DNA from: 2-02-FULL-55-14 sp964534125
GTDB taxonomy: Bacteria > Bacteroidota > Ignavibacteria > UBA10030
NCBI GenBank assembly: GCA_964534125.1
Contig: CAZHOJ010000008.1
Location: forward strand, 1 to 64,000
DNA length: 64,000 nt
Direction: 5' to 3'
In this document: positions 25,947 to 34,428 of the stretch, in pieces
Layout of the letters: the number at the start of each line of letters is the position of its first letter
How positions within the stretch are numbered: position 1 is the stretch's first letter
Made by a program: the position numbers and the translations under genes
Notes under the pieces: generated by a model
Told to the model about the DNA's origin: nothing
The model's input: only the letters and a program-made list of their open reading frames with translations
Databases searched by the model: none

Positions 25947-27002
25947 CTATTCATGAGGTACATCCTCCCCGAGGAACTCAAACACCTGGATACGTGCATT
26001 CAATTGATCGGCCACATAGATGCGGTCGTGGCCGTCGATGAAGACTCCGGCTGGTAACAGGAACTGTCCCGGCCCGCTGCCCCCGACTCCCACGAACATA
26101 TAGGCGGCTCCCTCTTCGTCCATCACCTGAAAATTGTTAAAAGCCGCATCCGCCACGATGACAAATCCCTCCCTCGTGACGGCGACGCCTTTTGGCCGGC
26201 CGAACTGTCCGAATCCCGACCCGATGCTGCCGAAGCCGCCGAGGTGGTTCCCCTCCACGTCAAAGATCTGGACCCTGAAGTTCAGCGCGTCATTCACATA
26301 GACCTTGTCCTTTTGGACCCAGACATGCGATGGATTGTACAGGTACCCGGGATCTGAGCCGAGATCACCGAATGAGGCGACGAAAGACCCATCAATTCCG
26401 TACACGAACACTTTGTGCTGCTTCGAATCCGTAATGAACAACCGTCCCGATGTCTTATGATACCCGACGTCGGTCGGATTGACGAATGCATCCTTCCCAC
26501 CGATCACACGGACGAACTGACCGTTCGTCCCGAAGACGACGACCTGCCGTAGCGCAACATCCGCCACAACGATGAGGCTTTCCGCGATGGTGATCCCGGT
26601 TGGCTTCTGGAGTCCGAACGATCCTGACTGTCCCACCGTCCGCATGCGCTGTTGCACGTTGTCGAAAACGACGATCGTTCCCAGTGCAAGGTCCGCTGCA
26701 TACACGTTGCCTGAGTCATCGACAGCAACATCGAGAGGCCGTTTCAGCGCAAGCGTCACATCCGTCTCTCCTATGAGGGACTTGATGAAGCGGTCGAAGG
26801 TAGATCCCGCATATCTCCGGCCGTCCCGCAGCTCATCAACGAGCCGGATACGCGGTTGTTCCGGTGGCGCCGGCCATACGAGCTCCGGCCGCCTTGCTTC
26901 GTCCGACGAGGAACAACCGGTCAGCACAAGGAGCGGACAGGCCAGAGATGTCGCCATCAGCAACAGCAATCCCCTGTTCTTTCGCATACTACTTTCTTTC
27001 AT
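25947..27002 (-). CDS. NHL beta-propeller lipoprotein
   Basis: A 351-residue lipoprotein with lipobox LVLTGC after a hydrophobic segment (GLLLLMATSLACPLLVLTG). About six NHL blades follow (RPLDVAVDDSGNVYAADLAL, TGITIAESLIVVADVAL, PTDVGYHKTSGRLFITDSK, KGVAVTREGFVIVADAAF, AGVFIDGHDRIYVADQLN). ATG 27002 is used; ATG 26987, five codons later, is equally possible. It is the last gene of the kinase-regulator-octaheme transcript and would sit on the inner or outer membrane facing the periplasm. The 204 bases after its stop carry the next promoter. Confidence 0.88.
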   Translation of the reverse strand: MKESSMRKNRGLLLLMATSLACPLLVLTGCSSSDEARRPELVWPAPPEQPRIRLVDELRDGRRYAGSTFDRFIKSLIGETDVTLALKRPLDVAVDDSGNVYAADLALGTIVVFDNVQQRMRTVGQSGSFGLQKPTGITIAESLIVVADVALRQVVVFGTNGQFVRVIGGKDAFVNPTDVGYHKTSGRLFITDSKQHKVFVYGIDGSFVASFGDLGSDPGYLYNPSHVWVQKDKVYVNDALNFRVQIFDVEGNHLGGFGSIGSGFGQFGRPKGVAVTREGFVIVADAAFNNFQVMDEEGAAYMFVGVGGSGPGQFLLPAGVFIDGHDRIYVADQLNARIQVFEFLGEDVPHE

Positions 27003-27012
27003 GGTAAGATAT

Positions 27013-27855
27013 TCATTCCCGCTCACGCCGAAGTTCCTCAAGAGAAGGCAGAGGCGGGATACGTCGTTCTCGGAATCCGGGAGAAACGTAGAACGGCGCG
27101 GAGAGCAGTGAGAGACTCAGGGTCACCCCATGGGCGGACGTTCCGGAAGTTGTCACCACTCCATATCCCGCCGAGAGCTGAACATGCCGGAACAGCGCCG
27201 TCTTGAATCCCGCGTTCAGGGTCCAGGCTCCCGACGGCATGGCTTCCGGGATCGTCCCCATTTCTCCGATCAGGACAATGTTCTCCATGATCGGTGCGGA
27301 TACGATGCACGCGGCAGATACTCCTCCGGAATATCGTGATGAGGACAGGGAGGAGATGATCCCCGCAGTGACGCTCACATCGACATCGTCAATGTACATT
27401 CGGGCGAGAAGATGGACATCGAGGGCTTTCGCGACCGTACCACCCGACTCTGCGTGAAGGTAGTCAGCCCCCAGGGACATGAGGAGGTCCTCATAGAAGA
27501 GTCCGTCGAAGAGGCGAAGCTTGACCCCGTAAGATTGCCACACCTCCTCACCCCACCGATCGTCGTCCGAGAGCGTAAAATGTCCCTCCATGTTCCGAGC
27601 CAGACCGACTCCGAGGGCATACCATTGAGCGAGCTGACCAGTCCCGATCGCCGGGGAACGGACACTGGCCGTGATGGCGAACGATCCCTCCGGCAGGAGA
27701 TCTGCTGAGGATATGCTCAGCCCGCCCGCACTTCCCGACCTTGATGTCCCGCTGAAAGGAGTGGAAGACATTTGTTTCTGGCCGTGCAGCTGCATGGTGA
27801 GCAGGAAGATCAGTGCAGGAACTGCGAATTGTCGCAAAAGTGTGCCGGGATTCAT
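27013..27855 (-). CDS. Outer-membrane protein, small barrel type
   Basis: A 280-residue exported protein (signal MNPGTLLRQFAVPALIFLLTMQLHG). The mature chain alternates hydrophobic and polar residues in short strands (GSFAITASVRS, WYALGVGLARN, GVKLRLFDGLFYEDLLMSLGADYL, AWTLNAGFKTALF) as in 8-12 strand outer-membrane barrels. The last 30 residues are charged and proline-rich, unlike a usual barrel end. Its ATG overlaps the stop of the octaheme cytochrome gene (ATGA), which argues for a partner role in that cytochrome's localisation. Confidence 0.75.
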   Translation of the reverse strand: MNPGTLLRQFAVPALIFLLTMQLHGQKQMSSTPFSGTSRSGSAGGLSISSADLLPEGSFAITASVRSPAIGTGQLAQWYALGVGLARNMEGHFTLSDDDRWGEEVWQSYGVKLRLFDGLFYEDLLMSLGADYLHAESGGTVAKALDVHLLARMYIDDVDVSVTAGIISSLSSSRYSGGVSAACIVSAPIMENIVLIGEMGTIPEAMPSGAWTLNAGFKTALFRHVQLSAGYGVVTTSGTSAHGVTLSLSLLSAPFYVSPGFRERRIPPLPSLEELRRERE

Positions 27856-29063
27856 GTGTGGCAATTGATACAGATGGGTCGGTTCCCGAATCGTATGAGC
27901 TTTGGCTGCGCGCTGCTGTGGGGATCATGGCAGCTGGAACAGCTGAGAGCTTTCCCTGGCCTGTTCTTCTCGTTCTTCGCTTCATAGGGATGGTTCGATG
28001 ACGGGTGCCGCCGCTGCTCCTGGTCCGGGTGACAGCCCAGACAGAGCGTCTTCGTCCGGTCCCGAAGGAGCGCCGGGTATGTCGTTCCATGAAGATCATG
28101 ACACGTCACACACTCGAAGACTGCTGCATGCTGCACATCCGAAGATTCGATCGACTCCTGTTTGTCCGCGTGACACATATAGCAGAACTCCGTGTCGAGC
28201 GACAATCCATCGAGAAGCCGATGCTCCTCCTCCGACGACAGGTCATGACAGAGGGCACAATCCTCCGCAGCAGCGTGATACGATGGGAGATCCGCGAACG
28301 CTTGATGACAGGATGCACAGTCGAGCTCAGGTTCCTCAGCGTCAGGATCAGCACTATGACATGCGGCGCACATGTCCGACCCTTCCTGGCCGTGGAAAGC
28401 AGTTTCTTCATACCCGTCAGGCGGAGCATCAGACATCATGGGAATTGCGCAGAAGACGCCGAGACTGTCCTCAACCACGGTCGTCCCTGCCCTGTCAAGG
28501 AAGAGTATCCTGAATTCGTTCAGCCCTGGCCAAAGAGGGACCGAAACTGAGAACATGTGCGCCATCGATTCCCGCACGTCCTCCGTACTAACAAAATCAG
28601 TCCTCGTCCAGCCGGTGAGTGCCACCCGCGAAGTGCTCGTTTTCTTGTCATGAACCATCCTCCAGATGAGCTTGAGATCAGCCGATTCCCAGAATCGGTC
28701 GAGGTCAATGAGGTCAACAGGCGGGTATCGGTACGCGACCGCATCACGATCTGTCCGGAACTGGATGCCGCCGAAGACAAACCGCTCCGGGACGAGGTCG
28801 AAGAGCGCTTTCGCGAATCCCAGCTTCTGATCTTCCCGTGTGATGGGAATGTCCTTCTCAATCCGAAAGGGACGCAGAAAGATGATCGAGGAGATATTGG
28901 TCGTGTCATATTCGCCGATGATGGGAAGAAGCGCTGCGTGGACGATGACAGTCCGGGACTGCGGATACAGTATGTGTCCGCGGGAGGCGAATACCTGTCC
29001 AGAATGTGCCATGCCACCCAACAGGACCGCCAGGTACGGGATCAATGGGGCGAAAAGGCCCAT
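27852..29063 (-). CDS. Exported octaheme cytochrome with N-terminal non-heme domain
   Basis: A 403-residue exported protein (signal MGLFAPLIPYLAVLLGGMAHSGQVFA). Residues about 28-210 have no cysteine motif and look beta-rich with several Arg/Asp/Trp; residues 230-403 carry eight CxxCH motifs starting at 232, 249, 269, 294, 318, 341, 375 and 398, and the protein ends one residue after the last. SCHDPHS and CVTCHDLHG are doubled-CXXCH signatures. It starts directly after the stop of the NtrC-type regulator gene and overlaps the barrel gene, so it is made with its own regulators. Confidence 0.92.
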   Translation of the reverse strand: MGLFAPLIPYLAVLLGGMAHSGQVFASRGHILYPQSRTVIVHAALLPIIGEYDTTNISSIIFLRPFRIEKDIPITREDQKLGFAKALFDLVPERFVFGGIQFRTDRDAVAYRYPPVDLIDLDRFWESADLKLIWRMVHDKKTSTSRVALTGWTRTDFVSTEDVRESMAHMFSVSVPLWPGLNEFRILFLDRAGTTVVEDSLGVFCAIPMMSDAPPDGYEETAFHGQEGSDMCAACHSADPDAEEPELDCASCHQAFADLPSYHAAAEDCALCHDLSSEEEHRLLDGLSLDTEFCYMCHADKQESIESSDVQHAAVFECVTCHDLHGTTYPALLRDRTKTLCLGCHPDQEQRRHPSSNHPYEAKNEKNRPGKALSCSSCHDPHSSAQPKLIRFGNRPICINCHT

Positions 29064-30422
29064 CTACCGCCTCTCCATCCCGAACTTCTTCATCCTGTAT
29101 CTCAGCGTGTCCCTGGAGATCCCGAGCGCCCGTGCCGCCCGTGTCTGATTCCCGTCATGCGTATCGAGCGCATCCCGGATGGCCCTCCGCTCCATCTCAG
29201 CCAGGGAGGCTGCCGTCCCCGAAGCGTCCGGACCACACGGCCTGGCTGGTGTAGCACGCTCCTGACAGAGGATCCCCAGTGACACATCTCCCAGCACAAT
29301 GGCACGCTCGAGACAGTTCTTCAGCTGACGGACATTCCCGGGCCAGTCGTAGGCGAGGAGGCGCTGCCATCCTTCCTCCGAGGGCTCGAATGTCCTGTTC
29401 CCATATCGTTCGCGCAGCTGCATCAGAAAATGCCTGGCCAGGAGATCGATGTCCGATTCACGCTCGGACAGTGGCGGCAGGATGATGCGCGCAACGCATA
29501 GCCGGTAGTATAGATCCTCCCGGAACTGGTTTCGTTCGATGCGGTCCTCCAGAGATCCTTTCGTGGCGCTCAGCACCCGCACATCTGTTCGTAGTTCTTC
29601 TGTTCCGCCGACACGGCGGAACGTACCGTCTTCGAGGACCCGCAACAGTTTGGGCTGAAGATGCGGCGGAAGCTCCCCCACTTCGTCCAGGAACAGCGTT
29701 CCCCCATCGGCCATTTCGAACATCCCTTTTCGCTGACGATGGGCATTCGTGAACGACCCCCGCTCATGGCCGAACAGCTCCGATTCAGCCAGCTCGGATG
29801 GAATAGCAGAGCAGTTCACAGCGAGGAACGGAGCCTCGCGCCGTGGCGAGAGGTCGTGCAAAACCCGGGCCGTCACCTCCTTGCCCGTACCCGACTCTCC
29901 CTGAATGAGCACGGAGGTCCTCTCCGCGACGGCGAACTTTTCCACCTGCGTAAAGACCGTCTTCATGACATTCGACACACCGAGCAGACCCCCAAGGCCC
30001 ACATTCGACCGTGCCTTCCTGCTTGCGTCCCTGAGGGCACGCTCGCGGACCGTCCCCTGCAGAACCTTGTCCACGATCGCCAGGACATATCCTATCTCAT
30101 ACGGCTTTGTGATGTACTCGGCCACGCCCGTTTTCATTGCCTTCACGACCGTCCCTACATCATCCTCTGCCGTCAGCATGATGATCACCGGAGGATTCGG
30201 GAGTTCCGCGACGACCGGGATCCAATCGGTCCCATCGCCATCGGGGAGGTGCTCATCCAGGAGAATTATGTCCGGAGAGCAGCGATCGATACACGCCCGG
30301 GCGTTCCCGAGAGATTCCGCCTCGCACACCGCGTACCCATGGGCCCTGAACTCCTCGCGGAGGGACCACCGGATAAGGTAGTCGTCCTCGACGATGAGCA
30401 GCGTTTCCCTTTGCCGGATCAT
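29064..30422 (-). CDS. NtrC-family sigma54-dependent response regulator
   Basis: A 452-residue activator with receiver, AAA+ and Fis-type DNA-binding domains. Receiver: acidic pocket Glu12-Asp13-Asp14, phosphoacceptor Asp56 (ILLDEHLPDG), Thr84, Lys106. AAA+: Walker A GESGTGKE (175-182), Walker B GTLFLDE (241-247). The sigma54-contact loop reads GSFTNA (222-227) where GAFTGA is canonical; the key Phe-Thr pair is kept. C-terminal helix-turn-helix: GNQTRAARALGISRDTLRYRM. The ATG overlaps the stop of the sensor kinase gene (ATGA). Likely targets are the palindromes at 25886 and 32062-32121. Confidence 0.95.
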   Translation of the reverse strand: MIRQRETLLIVEDDYLIRWSLREEFRAHGYAVCEAESLGNARACIDRCSPDIILLDEHLPDGDGTDWIPVVAELPNPPVIIMLTAEDDVGTVVKAMKTGVAEYITKPYEIGYVLAIVDKVLQGTVRERALRDASRKARSNVGLGGLLGVSNVMKTVFTQVEKFAVAERTSVLIQGESGTGKEVTARVLHDLSPRREAPFLAVNCSAIPSELAESELFGHERGSFTNAHRQRKGMFEMADGGTLFLDEVGELPPHLQPKLLRVLEDGTFRRVGGTEELRTDVRVLSATKGSLEDRIERNQFREDLYYRLCVARIILPPLSERESDIDLLARHFLMQLRERYGNRTFEPSEEGWQRLLAYDWPGNVRQLKNCLERAIVLGDVSLGILCQERATPARPCGPDASGTAASLAEMERRAIRDALDTHDGNQTRAARALGISRDTLRYRMKKFGMERR

Positions 30423-31957
30423 TGTCTGCCTCCATCGGCATGCGCTCTCATCGGCACGACCGGTATCGTGACCGTAAAGACCGATCCTTTTCCCGGGGTG
30501 CTCTGCAGATCAACACGCCCTCCATGCGCCTCGACACCTCGTTTCACCACTGGAAGTCCCAGGCCGGCACCCTGCTCCTTCCCCGACACGAACGGTTTGA
30601 AGACCTCTTTCTGAAGACTCTCATCGATACCCGGACCGTCATCCTGCACCACAAGGGCAACAGCATTCCCGTTATCTTTCGCTCGTCCTGTTGTCACAGT
30701 CACAAAACCACCCGCCTGTGCCGCGTGTATCGCATTTGCGATAAGGTTCCATACGATCTGCTTGAGGATCTCGCGGTCGGCTTCAATGGGCGGAAGAGAT
30801 GGATCGAGGTGCGACGAGAGGGCGACTTGTTGCTGGGCCGCCTCGCGTCCGGCGATCTCGACGATATCTGTGACAAGCTCATTCACGTTCAGCACCTCAA
30901 AGGAGGGGCCCCGGCCTTGTGTCCGCGTGAGGAGGTCAAGAATGGAGGAGTATATCCTTTCGAGCTCGGATATCACGCGAGACAATATCTCCTTGTGACC
31001 GCTGCCTTCCTGCAGACGCGAGCTGATCGTTTGAAGCGACCCTCGGATACCGGCGAGGGGGTTCTTGATCTCATGGGCCGTGTAGGCAGCCATCTCACCG
31101 ATACGGCTCAGTTGCCACGCCGTCTCAAGCTCCTTGCGATGACTCTCCTGCACCTCTCGCCGGGCATTGTTAAGATGCCCGCTCAGGTCATTGAAGCGGT
31201 CTACCATCCGGACGATCTCCTCCGAATCCCCTGATCCCGGCTCGATCAGTGCGAGGCCGTCCTGCGCAGCGCCGAGTTTGACCATGGCAGATCGTTCGTC
31301 AAGGTCCCGTGTGAATCGCCGGAGGGGTCGGACGACGATGAGGAGCACCGACACGCTCACGACGAGCCCAATGACCACGAACACCAGTACTGCGGTGATG
31401 ATGTTCGAGTCCCGGTGGTTCCTGGTAATGTCGGCAAATGAGCTGGTCACGGATTTGACTGCCAGATATCCGATGGGGCCGGCATCTGCGTCGTGACATC
31501 CCCCGCATTCACCGGTCTGCTCGAGGGGGATCAGAACACTCAGGAACCGCGCATCGTGCTCTTCCAGAGACCTGGAGCGCGTCGTGCTCTCCCCCTGCAT
31601 GGCCTGGAGCAGGTCGTACGGAATGTCTGAATGTCTCGACCCCTCTGACATCCGGATGATGGAACTATCCGGTCGTATCAGGGCTACCGAAGTGACGGAT
31701 GGGGTCCGCTCGGCACTGTTGAGGATACTCTCAATATGTGCCGGATCCCCTTCTCTCATCGTCGTCGCGATCTCATTTTGGATGATGCTGGCGATCTCCA
31801 GCGTCCGATACCTGTCGAAGTCATTCAGGATCTCAATGCCGGTGTAGTATGCAGCGAGAACGAAGAGGCCGAACGTCAGGATCAGCGACACTGAAATGAC
31901 AAGCACAAATCTGAACACGATTCCTGCTCGGTGGGGGGTGCCGTTGGGGCCGCTCAT
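30419..31957 (-). CDS. Sensor histidine kinase with periplasmic heme c motif
   Basis: A 512-residue membrane kinase. Helices at about 14-37 and 187-209 enclose a periplasmic sensor domain of about 150 residues that ends with TGECGGCHDADAGPIGYLAV; CGGCH at 151-155 is a heme c attachment site, as in heme-PAS or Tll0287/DUF3365-like sensors. HAMP 210-262; phosphoacceptor His295 in AYTAHEIKNPLAG; HATPase with DDGPGI and GAGLGLPVVK. The ATG at 31957 places helix 1 near the N-terminus and fits a promoter 50-90 bases upstream. It forms a pair with the NtrC-type regulator and probably senses periplasmic redox state or a heme ligand. Confidence 0.92.
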   Translation of the reverse strand: MSGPNGTPHRAGIVFRFVLVISVSLILTFGLFVLAAYYTGIEILNDFDRYRTLEIASIIQNEIATTMREGDPAHIESILNSAERTPSVTSVALIRPDSSIIRMSEGSRHSDIPYDLLQAMQGESTTRSRSLEEHDARFLSVLIPLEQTGECGGCHDADAGPIGYLAVKSVTSSFADITRNHRDSNIITAVLVFVVIGLVVSVSVLLIVVRPLRRFTRDLDERSAMVKLGAAQDGLALIEPGSGDSEEIVRMVDRFNDLSGHLNNARREVQESHRKELETAWQLSRIGEMAAYTAHEIKNPLAGIRGSLQTISSRLQEGSGHKEILSRVISELERIYSSILDLLTRTQGRGPSFEVLNVNELVTDIVEIAGREAAQQQVALSSHLDPSLPPIEADREILKQIVWNLIANAIHAAQAGGFVTVTTGRAKDNGNAVALVVQDDGPGIDESLQKEVFKPFVSGKEQGAGLGLPVVKRGVEAHGGRVDLQSTPGKGSVFTVTIPVVPMRAHADGGRQ

Positions 31958-32009
31958 GCGAATTGAGAACAAGGGTGGGTAATTGCCGGATCTGACATGA
32001 GCCTGAACA

Positions 32010-32050
32010 GACAAGGTGTGTGCCATTTGACCCATGCAGCCGGGAGGCCA
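32010..32050 (-). promoter_or_regulatory. Candidate sigma54 promoter(s) of the kinase-regulator operon
   Basis: Two overlapping-zone candidates on the minus strand. TGGCCTCCCGGCTGCA (32035-32050) has the invariant GG and GC with correct spacing. TGGCACACACCTTGTC (32010-32025) has a perfect -24 element but T for C at the -12. The second gives more usual enhancer distances. I cannot decide which is used. Confidence 0.45.
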
Positions 32051-32061
32051 GAATGGGGGAA

Positions 32062-32121
32062 GTGCGTGATGTGGCGCACATCGAATTCCCAATTCGGCGA
32101 GATGTGGGTGATTTCACCCAC
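32062..32121 (-). promoter_or_regulatory. Paired palindromic enhancer sites upstream of the kinase gene
   Basis: GTGGGTGATTTCACCCAC at 32104-32121 is a perfect palindrome (8-base arms). GTGCGTGATGTGGCGCAC at 32062-32079 is a degenerate second copy. Their centres are 42 bases apart, four helical turns, so both face the same side of the helix, as expected for an NtrC-type activator binding as two dimers. Confidence 0.6.
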
Positions 32122-32142
32122 TTAAAAATCCCAGAAAATGAC

Positions 32143-32168
32143 AAAAAAAGCCCTGAATTTCAGGGCTC
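32143..32168 (-). terminator. Rho-independent terminator after otsAB/mscS
   Basis: On the minus strand AGCCCTGAA and TTCAGGGCT form a perfect hairpin followed by seven T residues in all. It is about 40 bases after the trehalose gene stop and isolates it from the kinase operon. Confidence 0.92.
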
Positions 32169-32205
32169 TGGGGAAATGACAGATAGCAAGGCTTGATCGG
32201 GTCGG

Positions 32206-34428
32206 TCAGCGGCTTCGCCTGGATTCCTTTGCATGGTGAGTACCGAGGAACCGCAGAAGGTCGCGGACATCCTGTGTCGCAGAAAGATTGAAGTTCGCCT
32301 TGGAGGTCCGCATCCCTACCTTGAATGAAAAGGCCGATGCTGGCAGCACTCCGAACATGTCCTCATCGGTCCAGTCATCGCCCGCTGCAAAGACGAAGTC
32401 CGGAGAATGCATGCTCAGGTAGTTCGTGCAGTACACTCCTTTGCTGATGCCGGCGTTCCGGACCTCGACCGTGCGGTTTCCAGGCAGCACCTGAACGCCC
32501 AAATTGATCGTGTATGCCGAGATCGTGTTGAGCAACTCCCGCGCTGCGGCAGAGGCCGACTGCCTGTTGGCCTGGCGGTAATGCCACACGAGAGAGAACT
32601 CTTTCTCCTCTATAAAGGATGCCGGGATCCGGTCCACTGTCAACTCCAGCAACGGCCGGATGTGCTTCTTCCATTGCTCCGTCGATGAACCTATCGACCG
32701 GCTCCACTCGCTGGCTCCCTGCTCACGTACCCAGCCGCCATGCTCGGAGACGAGCGTCAGCGGAAGATCGCCCAGCCACGACTCGAGCGAATGCCGGTCT
32801 CGCCCGCTCAGGATCACCACTCGATTGGCTTGGTCCTCGGCGAGAGATCTGAGGATGCCCCGGAGCTCTTCGTCCGGATTGGCCTTCTCCGGCGTGGGGG
32901 CGAACGGCACGAGCGTCCCGTCATAATCCAGAATGAACAGCCGTGAGGACGAGCTGGCATATTCGTCAAGCAGCATCTTCCGGGTCTTGTCGGTCATCGG
33001 ACGTACCGCCCGCTGAACAGAGGCCTGGCGTACATCCTCCAGCCGTTCCAGGAAGCTCCGCGTCCACGCGTGGATGTCGTACCTGCGGAGCCGCTGCCGC
33101 ATCGACTGGTTCCTGCGACGCCGTTCTGCTTCCGGCATCAGCAGCGCTTCGTGCAGTGCGTCGGCCACCTCTTCCGGGCTGTTCGGATTGACGATGAGCG
33201 CTTCGACGAGCTCCTTCGATGCGCCGGCCATTTCACTCAGGACCAGCACGCCAAGGTCGTCCGTTTTCGTGGCCAGATATTCCTTCGCGACCAGGTTCAT
33301 GCCGTCACGGAGCGGAATGACGAGTGCGATGTCCGCGTTCGCGTAGAGGCCGGTGAGGTTCTCGAACGACAGGGACCGATAGATGTACCGGACCGGCGTC
33401 CAGTCCAGCGACCCGTACCTGCTGTTGATGCGCCCGACGGTCTCGTCGATCCCTTTCTTCAGCGTCGCATACTCGATCACCTTCTCCCGCGACGGGACCA
33501 CCACGAGGAAGTATTCGATCTTCTCATGCCACTCCGGACGTCGTTCGAGGAACAGCTCGAACGCACGGAGGCTTTCGGGGATGCCCTTCGTATAGTCGAG
33601 GCGAGAGACCGAGAAGACGATCTTCCGTCCTGTCCGTTGCTTGCTCCGCATGCCGAGTGGCGCGGTGCGTGTCCCCGCCGCCTCGAACTTCTCCATGTCG
33701 ATACCCATCGGAAAGACATCTGCCTGCATGATGCGGCTGCCGAAGGATACTTCTCCAAGCGTGTTGGTGTGCCCCATCATGGCGCGGATGCATCCGAGGA
33801 AGGACTGGAGATAATCGTGGGTGTGAAACCCAACAAGGTCCAGCGCGGAGAGACCTTCGATGATCTGACGGTGCTGCGGCAGCGTCCGGAAGATGTCGTA
33901 CGGCGGGAACGGGATGTGCAGAAAGAAAGCGAGTGACGCGTCCGGGAGGCGCTCGCGAAGCATCCGCGGGAGCATCATCAGGTGATAATCGTGGATCCAG
34001 ATGGTGTCGCCCGGCCGGTAGACATCGACGACCGTCTGGCAGAAGAGCTCGTTGGCCGTGACGTACGCTTCCCACTCGCTCGCATCGAACCGCGCGGAGG
34101 ACGGGAACAGGTGGAACACCGGCCACACCGTACCGTTCGAGTATCCCTCATAGTACTTCTGCACGAGCCGCTCCGTCATGAATACGGGCGTGCAATTGTG
34201 CTCGTGACGCAGACGTTTCGCGATCTCCTTCTCCTCCGCTTTGGGCACGCTCCCCGGCCACCCGATCCACTGCATCTCCACCTTCCCCTGCAACGAACGA
34301 AGGCCCGTGGCCAGGCCTCCTGCCGACGGAACGAGGTCCAGTTTTTTTCCCGACCGCCGGATGCTGACAGGCAGCCTGTTCGCAACGATAAGGAGGCGCT
34401 GGTTGTCCCGTGCAGCCGATGCCGTCAT
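32206..34428 (-). CDS. Bifunctional trehalose-6-phosphate synthase/phosphatase
   Basis: A 740-residue fusion that makes trehalose from UDP-glucose and glucose-6-phosphate. Residues 10-475 are a GT20 synthase (LLIVANRLPVSI, DTIWIHDYHLMMLP, HIPFPPYDIF, SVSRLDYTKGIPESL, PLRDGMNLVAKEY). Residues 495-735 are a HAD phosphatase with the nucleophile motif LDYDGTL (Asp501, Asp503), ILSGRD and GDDWTDEDMF. Both active sites look complete. The ATG overlaps the stop of the MscS channel gene (ATGA), linking solute synthesis to pressure release in one transcript. Confidence 0.95.
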   Translation of the reverse strand: MTASAARDNQRLLIVANRLPVSIRRSGKKLDLVPSAGGLATGLRSLQGKVEMQWIGWPGSVPKAEEKEIAKRLRHEHNCTPVFMTERLVQKYYEGYSNGTVWPVFHLFPSSARFDASEWEAYVTANELFCQTVVDVYRPGDTIWIHDYHLMMLPRMLRERLPDASLAFFLHIPFPPYDIFRTLPQHRQIIEGLSALDLVGFHTHDYLQSFLGCIRAMMGHTNTLGEVSFGSRIMQADVFPMGIDMEKFEAAGTRTAPLGMRSKQRTGRKIVFSVSRLDYTKGIPESLRAFELFLERRPEWHEKIEYFLVVVPSREKVIEYATLKKGIDETVGRINSRYGSLDWTPVRYIYRSLSFENLTGLYANADIALVIPLRDGMNLVAKEYLATKTDDLGVLVLSEMAGASKELVEALIVNPNSPEEVADALHEALLMPEAERRRRNQSMRQRLRRYDIHAWTRSFLERLEDVRQASVQRAVRPMTDKTRKMLLDEYASSSSRLFILDYDGTLVPFAPTPEKANPDEELRGILRSLAEDQANRVVILSGRDRHSLESWLGDLPLTLVSEHGGWVREQGASEWSRSIGSSTEQWKKHIRPLLELTVDRIPASFIEEKEFSLVWHYRQANRQSASAAARELLNTISAYTINLGVQVLPGNRTVEVRNAGISKGVYCTNYLSMHSPDFVFAAGDDWTDEDMFGVLPASAFSFKVGMRTSKANFNLSATQDVRDLLRFLGTHHAKESRRSR

